A DNA stretch of 64,000 bases, taken from positions 3,669,001 through 3,733,000 of the forward strand of contig NZ_CP115543.1 in NCBI RefSeq assembly GCF_031834615.1, read 5' to 3'. The DNA is from Stenotrophomonas aracearum (GTDB lineage: Bacteria > Pseudomonadota > Gammaproteobacteria > Xanthomonadales > Xanthomonadaceae). Below the pieces are notes generated by a model. That model saw only the letters and a program-made list of their open reading frames with translations. It did not search any database and was not told where the DNA came from. The stretch's first letter is position 1. The number at the start of each line of letters is the position of its first letter. Shown piece after piece: positions 18,687-26,437 of this stretch. A program made the position numbers and the translations under genes.

Positions 18687-20784
18687 AAGGTTGAACGGCG
18701 CTTCGATCCGCATCCTCATGGTTGAGGACAGCGCGCTCGATGCAGAATTGATAACGCTGCAGCTGCGGCGCGCCGGTATCGCGTTCACCGCTGAACGCAC
18801 CTGGTCGGAAGCAGGCATGCGCGATGCGTTGGCCACCGATGCCTTCGACGTGATCCTGGCCGACCACGTGCTGCCCGGGTTCAGCGGCGACGCCGCCTTG
18901 GTGCTGGCCTGCGAGCTGGCACCTGAGGTTCCCTTCATCTTCGTTTCCGGCACCCTGACCGAAGAACTGGCGGTCGAGGCGTTGAAGCGTGGTGCGCGCG
19001 ACTACGTGGTCAAGGCGCGCCTGCAGCGGCTGCCGGACGCGGTGTTGCGCGCGATCAAGGAAGCGCAGGAGCGACGCCATCTGCAGCGGGTGGAAAGCGA
19101 CCTGCGCGACAGCCAGCAGCGACTGCATATGTACGCCATGGCCCGCGACATCGGCGAACTCAAGCAGGCGCAGGCCCAGTTGACCGCCAGCAATGAATCG
19201 CTGGAGCGCCAGGTCAGCGAACGCACCTCGGCCCTGCACCGCAGCGAAAGCCGGCTGCAGGCGCTGTTCGAGTCCAGCTTCCAGCACCAGATCCTGTTGA
19301 CCCTGGACGGCCGCATCATCGACACCAATTCCGCCGCGCTGGACGCGATCCTGGCCGGCAAGGAGGACGTGCGCGACGCGGTCTACTGCGAGTCGGCCTG
19401 GTTCGCCGATACCGACGGCGTGCCGGTGATCGTGTCAGGTGCGGTGCACGACGCCGCCGCCGGCACCGCCTCGCGGCACGAGCTGGACCTGCGCCTGCCC
19501 ACCGGCAAGCGCAGTTTCGAATTCTCGTTCCGGCCGCTGTACGACCATCAGGGCAGCGTGACCGCCGTGGTCGCCGAAGCGGTCGAAACCACCGCCCGCC
19601 GGCAGGCCGAAGAGGCGCTGCGCCAGAGCCAGAAGATCGAAGCGGTCGGCCAGCTTACCGGCGGCATCGCGCACGACTTCAACAACATCCTGACCGTCAT
19701 CGCCGGCAACGTGGAGTACGCCAAGCTGCTCACCGACCGCCTGGGCGATGCCGCCGGTGGCTCGGCACGCGCCCTGGACAACGCGCTCAAGGGCGTGATG
19801 CGCGCGGCCAACGTGACCCAGCGCCTGCTTGCGTTCTCGCGCCGGCAGCCGCTGCGCAACATGCCGGTGGACCTCAACGCGCAGGTGCGCGACATGGAAG
19901 ACATGCTGCACCGCTCGCTGGGCGAGCTGGTGCAGCTGGAAATGGTGCACCACCCGGACATCTGGTGCGTGGAGGTCGACCCCAGCCAGCTTGAAGCCTC
20001 GGTGCTCAACCTGGCGGTCAACGCACGCGACGCGATGCCCGACGGCGGCCGCCTGGTCATCGAGGTGGACAACGCCCACCTGGATGACGACTTCACCGCA
20101 CAGAACCCCGACGTACCGCCCGGCCGTTACACCATGCTGCGGGTCCGCGACACCGGCCACGGCATGTCCGCCGAAACCCTCACACGGGTGTTCGAGCCGT
20201 TCTTCACCACCAAGGAGGTCGGGCGTGGCACCGGTCTTGGCCTGTCGATGGTGTACGGCTTCGTCAAGCAATCCGGCGGCCACGTGCTGGTCGACTCTGC
20301 GCCGGGCAGCGGCACCGCGATCACGCTGCTGTTCCCACGCTCCGACGCCGAGCTGCCACAGACTGGACAGACCGAGCAACGCGGGCTGGGCGGCTATGAG
20401 ATGCAGGACGAAGCCACCGTACTGGTCGCCGAAGACAACGACGACGTACGCGCCTATACCGTGGACACCCTGCGCCAGCTCGGCTACCGCGTGCTCGAAG
20501 CGCACGACGGCCCTTCGGCGATGCGACTGCTGGAACGTACCGACGTCAGCGTGGACCTGCTGTTCTCGGACATCGTGATGCCGGGCATGTCCGGCTGGGA
20601 GCTGGCCAAGCGCGCGTTGTCGCACAAGCCGGCGCTGCGCGTGCTGTTCACCTCCGGCTATCCACGCGACATCGACGCCAGTGGCACGGTGGGGCGCAGC
20701 ATTCCGATCCTGGCCAAACCGTTCACCCGCACCGACCTGGCCGGCGCGATCAGGGGCTCGCTGAAGGACGAAGCCGCCGCCTAG
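18679..20784 (+). CDS. Hybrid histidine kinase REC-PAS-HisKA-HATPase-REC in phytochrome operon
   Basis: A 701-residue soluble kinase. The first receiver has DVILADHVLPGFSGD; a coiled linker and PAS domain (about 190-300) follow, then HisKA with [13 protein letters not shown], HATPase with DTGHGMSAE and [12 protein letters not shown], and a final receiver with LLFSDIVMPGMSGWEL. It is the third gene of the light-sensing operon, coupled by an 8-base overlap. Its layout matches the hybrid kinase at 6969-8900, suggesting ancient duplication. A perfect 10-base hairpin spans its stop codon. Confidence 0.88.
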   Translation: MSERLNGASIRILMVEDSALDAELITLQLRRAGIAFTAERTWSEAGMRDALATDAFDVILADHVLPGFSGDAALVLACELAPEVPFIFVSGTLTEELAVEALKRGARDYVVKARLQRLPDAVLRAIKEAQERRHLQRVESDLRDSQQRLHMYAMARDIGELKQAQAQLTASNESLERQVSERTSALHRSESRLQALFESSFQHQILLTLDGRIIDTNSAALDAILAGKEDVRDAVYCESAWFADTDGVPVIVSGAVHDAAAGTASRHELDLRLPTGKRSFEFSFRPLYDHQGSVTAVVAEAVETTARRQAEEALRQSQKIEAVGQLTGGIAHDFNNILTVIAGNVEYAKLLTDRLGDAAGGSARALDNALKGVMRAANVTQRLLAFSRRQPLRNMPVDLNAQVRDMEDMLHRSLGELVQLEMVHHPDIWCVEVDPSQLEASVLNLAVNARDAMPDGGRLVIEVDNAHLDDDFTAQNPDVPPGRYTMLRVRDTGHGMSAETLTRVFEPFFTTKEVGRGTGLGLSMVYGFVKQSGGHVLVDSAPGSGTAITLLFPRSDAELPQTGQTEQRGLGGYEMQDEATVLVAEDNDDVRAYTVDTLRQLGYRVLEAHDGPSAMRLLERTDVSVDLLFSDIVMPGMSGWELAKRALSHKPALRVLFTSGYPRDIDASGTVGRSIPILAKPFTRTDLAGAIRGSLKDEAAA

Positions 20785-20794
20785 GGCGGCTTCG
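20769..20794 (+). terminator. Hairpin across the stop codon of the hybrid kinase
   Basis: CGAAGCCGCC and GGCGGCTTCG pair perfectly around the six bases GCCTAG that contain the stop. There is no T-tract, so it may be a weak bidirectional terminator between this gene and the convergent phosphatase. Confidence 0.45.
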
Positions 20795-20812
20795 CCTGCA
20801 TCCTGGCGGGTA

Positions 20813-21721
20813 TCAGCCCGCCTGGCCCAGCCGGACCTGCAGGGCGTGGATTTCTTCCTCGCTCAGGCCCACCGCCTTGAGGTAACCCGCCGCGCCGCCG
20901 TACTGCGCGTGCAGCGCGTCCAGGAACATCTCCATGTTCTCCGGTGCGGTGCCGCCCATGCCGGCCATCTTCCGCGCGATCTCCGGGTGCTGCTTGATCA
21001 GCGCCATCATCTGCACGTTCATCGCGCTGTCCTTGGGCTGGCCTTCCAGGTAGTGGGCGGAGATCGCATAGTTGTGCACGATGTCCGCGCGCGGCACGCC
21101 GGCCAGGTCGAGCAGGATGCCGGAGATGATCCCGGTGCGGTCCTTGCCGGCGGTGCAGTGGTACAGCACGGCACCGTCCTGCTGCGCGGCGATGCGCTGG
21201 AACACGTCGCGGAACTGCGGCTGGTTGCTGCCCAGCCACTGCACGTAGGCCGCGCCCAGCGAATCCGGGAAGCTGGTCATCATCTTCTGCAGGTCCATCT
21301 TCTCGGTGCCCATCAGCGAGATGCGCTGGTAGTCGAAGCGGGCATCGTTGGCCAGCACGTCCGGGGACTGCTGCAGTTCGTCGCCGGTGCGCAGGTCGAT
21401 GTCCAGTTTGACTCCAGCGGCGGCCAGCCTGTCGCGGTCGGCAGCGGTCAGGCGGCTGAGGTCGGCGGTACGCACGAAGGCCGTTGCCGGAATCGGGCCG
21501 TTGCGGCCCTGCAGGCCAGCGAAGGTTCGTACATTCCAGGCACCTTCCAGCGCCAGCACGCGCTGCGCGTCATCGGCGACCGGCGTGACGTTCGACGCTG
21601 CCGGGGTGGCCACCTGCGGTGCAACGGCCCTGGCGGCCGCCTGCGGGCTGGCCGTGACGATCCACGGGGTCAGGGTCAAGGCGATGGCCATGCTCAGGGA
21701 CAGTGGGTTCAATACATTCAT
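20813..21721 (-). CDS. Secreted tyrosine/dual-specificity phosphatase
   Basis: A 302-residue protein with an N-terminal signal peptide (hydrophobic core AIALTLTPWIVTASP before residue 27). The catalytic loop HCTAGKDRTG has the C-x5-R motif of protein tyrosine phosphatases of the Y_phosphatase3 type (PF13350), with the acid region before it. It would act in the periplasm or outside the cell, on phosphoprotein or phospholipid. It lies 15 bases after a TonB receptor gene on the same strand and may be cotranscribed with it. Confidence 0.85.
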   Translation of the reverse strand: MNVLNPLSLSMAIALTLTPWIVTASPQAAARAVAPQVATPAASNVTPVADDAQRVLALEGAWNVRTFAGLQGRNGPIPATAFVRTADLSRLTAADRDRLAAAGVKLDIDLRTGDELQQSPDVLANDARFDYQRISLMGTEKMDLQKMMTSFPDSLGAAYVQWLGSNQPQFRDVFQRIAAQQDGAVLYHCTAGKDRTGIISGILLDLAGVPRADIVHNYAISAHYLEGQPKDSAMNVQMMALIKQHPEIARKMAGMGGTAPENMEMFLDALHAQYGGAAGYLKAVGLSEEEIHALQVRLGQAG

Positions 21722-21736
21722 CGGTAGGCTCCGGGA

Positions 21737-24043
21737 TCAGAAGTGCACGGCCAGTTCCAGGCCGTAGGTACGCGGGTCATTGAAGATGCCGGACTGGCCC
21801 AGCGCGGCATTGTTGAGCTTGTAGAACAGGTGCTCTTCATCGAGCAGGTTGCGCGCCCACAGCGAAACATCCAGCGTTGCGCCAGTGGCATTCAGCGGCA
21901 TGTCGACCAGTGCGACGCGTCCGTTCACCACGAACGAGCTGTCGGTGAGCTCCTGGTCGTACTCGCTGGTGTAGTAGCCGTCCGACCAGTTGCCGTCCAG
22001 GTGGAACTTGAGCGCTGCGTTGTTGGCGAACGGCACCCAGTAATCCATCGCCAGGCTGCTGGCATGCTTCGGCGCCAGCAGCGGCTGCACCGTAACCTCG
22101 ACGCCGGCGCCAAATGGATCCTGGGTGGTCAGCGAATCGATGTCCGTGTACGCGTGGGTGAAGGCCAGGGTGAGGTTGTCCACCGGCATGATGCTGAATT
22201 CCAGCTCCGCGCCGCGCGACTTGGTGCTGCCGTTGGCGTTGGTGGTCACCATGGTGGTGCGGGTTTCACCGCTGTTCGGGTCGAACGGCAGGGTGAAGTC
22301 CATCTGCTTGTGCTCGATCTTCGAATCGAACAGCGCCAGGTTGAAGCGCGCACGGTTGTCCCAGAACTGCGATTTGAAGCCCAGCTCGAAGGCAGTCACT
22401 TCTTCGGGATCGAACGCCGTGTAGGTGGTCGAGCGCGAGTTCGCGCCACCCGCCTTGAACCCGGTGCTGTACTTGGCGTAGACCATCGCGTTGTCGCCTA
22501 CGTCGTAGGCCACGTTGACCATCGGGTCGAAGCGACCCCAGGCATCGTCGAAGGTCAGGTCCGTGGCCAGGCCGTTGACGGTGTACAGGCTGCCGTTCTT
22601 CTCATCGCGGGTGTAGCGGCCACCGGCGGTGAGGTGCAGGTTTTCCAGCGCGGCCGGGGTCCAGGTGGCCTGGCCGAAGATGCCAAGGCTGTCGGTCCAT
22701 GCTTTGCTGGCGCGGTCGATGCGCACGTTGGCCAGGTTGAGCGGGTTGGTGGCCGGATTGAGCGTGTAGCTGTTGCCACCCGGGCCCCACAGCAGCATGT
22801 TCGGGGTCTGCGCGTTGTCGCCTGCGGTCTCGTGGTAGTAGAACGCGCCCACCAGGTACTGGACCTGTGAGGTCTCGCCGATCAGCTGGAATTCCTGGCT
22901 GTACTGGTGCTGGTATACCTGCGCCAGGCTGTAGCGGCCGAACGGCGTGTTGGCACCGCCATAGGCGGAGATCGCATCGACCAGGCCCATGTCGAACTGG
23001 CCCTGCTCCAGCTCGCGGTAGGAGCTGATCGACTTCAGTTCCAGATTCTCGCTGAGCGTCCAGCCCATGTTGAGCAGATGACCGCTGGTGCGCCCGATGT
23101 TGTCTTCCTGCGGGCCGCCCAGGATCGCGCTGTCGCGGCGGTCCTCGCTGGCGCCGGCCTTCTGCAGCGGGCTCAGGTACGGGCCGGCCACCAGCACCTG
23201 GGTGTGGTACGGCGTGGTGGCGTCGTAGGAACGGTCGAAGGCGTACAGCGCGGAGAAGGTGTCGCTCGGCTCCCACAGCGCGCTGACCCGCGCACCGCGC
23301 TTGTCGTAGCTGTTGAAATCCTGCTCGCTGCGCATCGGGTTGTCGGTGGTGCCGCCGCGCTTGGCCTGCACGGCATCGATCTTGACGCTGACATCGCCCA
23401 CCTTGGGCAGGTCCAGGTGCAGCGCGCTGTTGTAACCGCTGTAGTTGGCGACGCCTGCAGTGACGGTGCCGCCGAACTCACCCGTAGGCGCCTTGGTCAC
23501 GATGCTCACCGCACCGCCCTCGGTGTTGCGTCCGAACAGCGTGCCCTGCGGCCCTTTCAGCACTTCAATGCGCTCTACGTCGTAGAGCATGGTGCCCAGG
23601 CCCTGCGAGCGGCCAAGGAAAACACCGTCCACGTAAATACCCACACCCGCGTCGCGCGCCGGCTGGTTGGCGTCGCCGGAAGCGCCGATGCCGCGGATGC
23701 CGATGTTCAGCGCCGAACTGCGCGTGGCGAACGGGGTGACCCGCAGCGAGGGGATCGCACCGTCGGCGAAACTGCCGAGCGAGATCGCGCTGCGGTCCTT
23801 GAGCATGCCGGCGTCGACCACGCTGACCGAGATCGGCGTCTGCTGCAGGTTGGTGGCGCGCTTCTGCGCGGTGACCACCACCTGGTCCAGCGCGACCACG
23901 TCAGCGGTTGCGTTGGCGGCCGCATCGGCGGCCGTGTCAGCGGGAAGGATCGAGTCGGCAAAGGCCAGCGAGGGCAGCAGCGCGGCGATCGCGAGGGCAA
24001 GCACCTGCGGGCGCAGGGCAACACGGGAAAGGGAAGGACGCAT
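21737..24043 (-). CDS. TonB-dependent outer-membrane receptor
   Basis: Outer-membrane transporter of 768 residues. It has a signal peptide (LALAIAALLPSLAFA), then the plug domain with VVVTAQKRATNLQQTPISV (TonB box) and GPQGTLFGRNTEGGAV, and a 22-strand barrel ending in LELAVHF with a terminal aromatic. The start is the ATG at 24043; the frame upstream to 24103 lacks a signal sequence. The ligand is unknown. It is divergent from a TetR gene whose likely operator lies between them, so repression by that protein is likely. Confidence 0.9.
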   Translation of the reverse strand: MRPSLSRVALRPQVLALAIAALLPSLAFADSILPADTAADAAANATADVVALDQVVVTAQKRATNLQQTPISVSVVDAGMLKDRSAISLGSFADGAIPSLRVTPFATRSSALNIGIRGIGASGDANQPARDAGVGIYVDGVFLGRSQGLGTMLYDVERIEVLKGPQGTLFGRNTEGGAVSIVTKAPTGEFGGTVTAGVANYSGYNSALHLDLPKVGDVSVKIDAVQAKRGGTTDNPMRSEQDFNSYDKRGARVSALWEPSDTFSALYAFDRSYDATTPYHTQVLVAGPYLSPLQKAGASEDRRDSAILGGPQEDNIGRTSGHLLNMGWTLSENLELKSISSYRELEQGQFDMGLVDAISAYGGANTPFGRYSLAQVYQHQYSQEFQLIGETSQVQYLVGAFYYHETAGDNAQTPNMLLWGPGGNSYTLNPATNPLNLANVRIDRASKAWTDSLGIFGQATWTPAALENLHLTAGGRYTRDEKNGSLYTVNGLATDLTFDDAWGRFDPMVNVAYDVGDNAMVYAKYSTGFKAGGANSRSTTYTAFDPEEVTAFELGFKSQFWDNRARFNLALFDSKIEHKQMDFTLPFDPNSGETRTTMVTTNANGSTKSRGAELEFSIMPVDNLTLAFTHAYTDIDSLTTQDPFGAGVEVTVQPLLAPKHASSLAMDYWVPFANNAALKFHLDGNWSDGYYTSEYDQELTDSSFVVNGRVALVDMPLNATGATLDVSLWARNLLDEEHLFYKLNNAALGQSGIFNDPRTYGLELAVHF

Positions 24044-24105
24044 GGGGTTCCGGTCGCGTGAAGGGTGGGCAAGCCGGCGCAGTCTGCGCAGCCTCCATGA
24101 CAAAT

Positions 24106-24121
24106 GAATGACCGTTCATTC
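24106..24121. promoter_or_regulatory. Palindromic operator between TonB receptor and TetR genes
   Basis: GAATGA-CCGT-TCATTC is a perfect 6-base inverted repeat in the 128-base divergent intergenic region. Partly matching AAATGA flanks extend it. Its size and place suit a TetR dimer controlling both genes. Confidence 0.65.
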
Positions 24122-24171
24122 TCATTTCCAATGCACTACCCTATCGGCATGGACGACCACGCAGACCGACA

Positions 24172-24834
24172 ATGACGCCTCCCGACACTTCCCCCGCCCC
24201 GACCGCGAACGCGGCGGCCGCGCGCGCAGACGCGCAGCGCCAGCGCATCCTCGATGCTGCCCAGCGCTGCTTCGTCGCCCACGGCTTCCATGCCGCATCG
24301 GTGAGCGGCATCGCCGCCGAAGCCGGCATCAGCCAGGGCTTGATGTACCGCTACTTCGAGAACAAGCGCGCGATGATCCTGGCGTTGATCGAACGCCAGC
24401 TCGGTGCCGACCAGCGCTCGATCGGGCAGATGGCGCCTTCCAGCGAGCTGGTCGAGGGGCTGCTCGCCTGTTACCAGACCTGGGCACGCGGCGAGTCGAT
24501 CAGCCGGTACGACACCGCCATCGCCAGCGTTGCCCTGTACGCCGAAATAACCGCCGAAGCGCAACGCGATCCAATGGTCGCCGAGGTACTGCGTCGGCAT
24601 GACAAGCACACCAACCAGGGCATCTGCGCCTGGCTGCGCGCGCATGACCAGGCCCGCGGCAAGGCGGTGGACGAGGCGGCGCTGCGCGCACGCACGCTGC
24701 TGTTCCGCATTACCGTGGAAGGCCTTGCCATGCGCGCCGTGCGTGACCCGGACCTCTCTGCGGACGAGGTGCGTGGACTGCTGCGCCCGGTAATTTCCAA
24801 GGTTGTGGATTCGAAAACCGCGAGGGATGAATGA
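24172..24834 (+). CDS. TetR/AcrR family transcriptional regulator
   Basis: A 220-residue repressor. The N-terminal HTH (about 22-68) contains RILDAAQRCFVAHGF and GISQGLMYRYFENK, typical of TetR. The C-terminal ligand domain is helical and not assignable. It probably represses the divergent TonB receptor and itself through the palindrome at 24106. Its stop overlaps the next small gene. Confidence 0.88.
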   Translation: MTPPDTSPAPTANAAAARADAQRQRILDAAQRCFVAHGFHAASVSGIAAEAGISQGLMYRYFENKRAMILALIERQLGADQRSIGQMAPSSELVEGLLACYQTWARGESISRYDTAIASVALYAEITAEAQRDPMVAEVLRRHDKHTNQGICAWLRAHDQARGKAVDEAALRARTLLFRITVEGLAMRAVRDPDLSADEVRGLLRPVISKVVDSKTARDE

Positions 24835-25028
24835 TGACGCCGCTCGACAAACCCCTGCGCCGCGAAGTGCAGATCGGCGATGAGACCTACACCCTGACGC
24901 TGGATCCGGAAGGACTGAAGCTGGTGCTGAAAGGACATCGCAAGGGCGTGGACCTGCGCTGGGCGGACCTGGTCAACGGTGATGCCGCGTTGGCAAAGGC
25001 GTTGCAGGCGTCGCTCGCTGCGCCCTAG
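24831..25028 (+). CDS. Small hypothetical protein, 65 residues
   Basis: A short acidic protein with the alternating strand-like segment REVQIGDETYTLTLDPEGL and ending in alanine-rich helix. It overlaps the TetR stop (ATGATG; the start could be 24831 or 24834), so it is probably translated with the regulator. No domain is recognised. An 8-base inverted repeat CACTTCAC/GTGAAGTG at 25029-25049 follows its stop and overlaps the end of the convergent fic gene. Confidence 0.6.
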   Translation: MMTPLDKPLRREVQIGDETYTLTLDPEGLKLVLKGHRKGVDLRWADLVNGDAALAKALQASLAAP

Positions 25029-25049
25029 CACTTCACATCTCGTGAAGTG
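25029..25049. terminator. Hairpin between convergent genes
   Basis: CACTTCAC-ATCTC-GTGAAGTG is a perfect 8-base stem after the small gene and over the stop of the convergent fic gene. A T-tract is lacking on either side, so terminator function is only likely. Confidence 0.4.
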
Positions 25050-26181
25050 TTGTCCTTGACTGCACCGCGTTGATCTCGTAACGCGTGCTGCGTCCCCCTC
25101 CGGGAAGTCGGCGCAGACAGCCCTTCGCCACCAGATCAGCCAGATGGCGCGACGCGGTGGCACGCGAAACCCCTGCCACTGCGCGGTACTGGCTGGCACT
25201 GATGCCCGATGCGAACCCGCGCTCGCCCCCATCCAGCAGCCGGTTCAGCACTTTCAGCTGCTCGGCGGCCAGGGAGAACTGCGGGTGCTGGCGCCAGAAG
25301 CGTGCCTTGGCCAGCACCGCATCGATGCGCGCGGTGGCCTGCAACAGACTGTGCAGCAACGTTTCCAGGAACCACCGCAGCCATTCGGTGATATCCATTT
25401 CGCCTTTCTGGCTGGCTTCCAGCACGCGGTAGTAGCCCGCGCGGTCATGCAGGATGCTGGCCGACACCGCATGGAAACGGATCACCTGCGGCTCCGCCTG
25501 CGCCAACGCCAGGTCGGTCACCGCGCGCGTCAATCGCCCGTTGCCGTCATCGAACGGATGCAGGGTGATCAACCAGAAGTGTGCGACACCGGCTCGCAGC
25601 AAGGGGTCGACGTGCGGGTCATGGCGGGTGGCGGAAAACCAGTCGAAGAACGCGTCCAGCTGAGCTTCAAGCCCATTACGGGGTGGCGCCTCGAAATGCA
25701 CCGTGGGCCGGTCGACACGCCCGGAGACCACCTGCATCGGTTCGTCGCCGCGCAGGGCACCCACCCGGATCCGGGAGGGAAGAAAGCTGTCATCGGCGGG
25801 GAACAGCCACCTGTGCCACTGGAGCATGCGCTGCAGGTCCAGCGGGCGCTCAATCTGCGTGACGGCGTCCAGGGTCAGGTCGGCCAGCCCCTCGCCGCGG
25901 GCGCTGATGGCGACCTGCGCGTCCATGCCCAGCCGCCGTGCAAGGGAGGAGCGCACCGATGCCACGTTCAAGCGCTCGCCTTCGATCGCTGACGAGGTGA
26001 TCACGTTGGCCAGCAGGGCATCCAGCGCGTCTTCGGCGCGCTCGGCGTCGTTCTCGGCGCCCACCATCCCGGTCAATTGTCCTTGGGCCTGGGCACACGC
26101 CCGCAGCAGAGGCGCCAGCTCAGCCTGCTGCCACTGGAACGAAGGCCAGTCGGTGTTCTGCCATATCCAACGGGAAGCCAT
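25033..26181 (-). CDS. Fic-domain AMPylating protein with DUF4172 and C-terminal winged helix
   Basis: A 382-residue class II Fic protein that transfers AMP to target proteins. The N-terminal DUF4172-like part starts ASRWIWQNTDWPSF. The inhibitory helix motif TSSAIEGE is present (S/TxxxE-G), as is the active-site HPFDDGNGRLTR. The C-terminal 70 residues look like a winged helix (GVSRATASRHLADLVAKGCL). The ATG at 26181 has GGAGA upstream. Two tandem palindromes lie just before the gene, so the winged helix may autoregulate. No separate antitoxin gene is adjacent; the inhibition is internal. Confidence 0.88.
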   Translation of the reverse strand: MASRWIWQNTDWPSFQWQQAELAPLLRACAQAQGQLTGMVGAENDAERAEDALDALLANVITSSAIEGERLNVASVRSSLARRLGMDAQVAISARGEGLADLTLDAVTQIERPLDLQRMLQWHRWLFPADDSFLPSRIRVGALRGDEPMQVVSGRVDRPTVHFEAPPRNGLEAQLDAFFDWFSATRHDPHVDPLLRAGVAHFWLITLHPFDDGNGRLTRAVTDLALAQAEPQVIRFHAVSASILHDRAGYYRVLEASQKGEMDITEWLRWFLETLLHSLLQATARIDAVLAKARFWRQHPQFSLAAEQLKVLNRLLDGGERGFASGISASQYRAVAGVSRATASRHLADLVAKGCLRRLPGGGRSTRYEINAVQSRTTLHEM

Positions 26182-26201
26182 GACGTCTCCTCTGAGGACT
26201 G

Positions 26202-26264
26202 TGAGCCGAATAACACCTCTATGCGCCTCACAACATGAGGCGAATACTACCGTTATTCGCCTCA
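26202..26264. promoter_or_regulatory. Two tandem 29-base palindromes upstream of fic
   Basis: The 11-mer TGAGGCGAATA and its complement occur four times: 26202-26212 (one mismatch), 26220-26230 (one mismatch, opposite strand), 26236-26246 (exact) and 26254-26264 (exact, opposite strand). They form two inverted pairs, each with a 7-base spacer, whose centres are 34 bases apart. The place, 21-83 bases before the fic start, suits an operator for the Fic C-terminal winged helix. Confidence 0.7.
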
Positions 26265-26437
26265 CGATGTGCTCTGCGTCCCGTAAGTGAGACAAAAACG
26301 AAAGATACGTTGCAGTACTGTTTACGCTCTGTTAATTCTTTGTGCAGCGCACCAGCCCCTCTGGCACGCAAGGAGAACCAACCGGATGAGTACCTACGCG
26401 AACGACTAAACCCACAATCTGACTGCAAGGTGCATGC

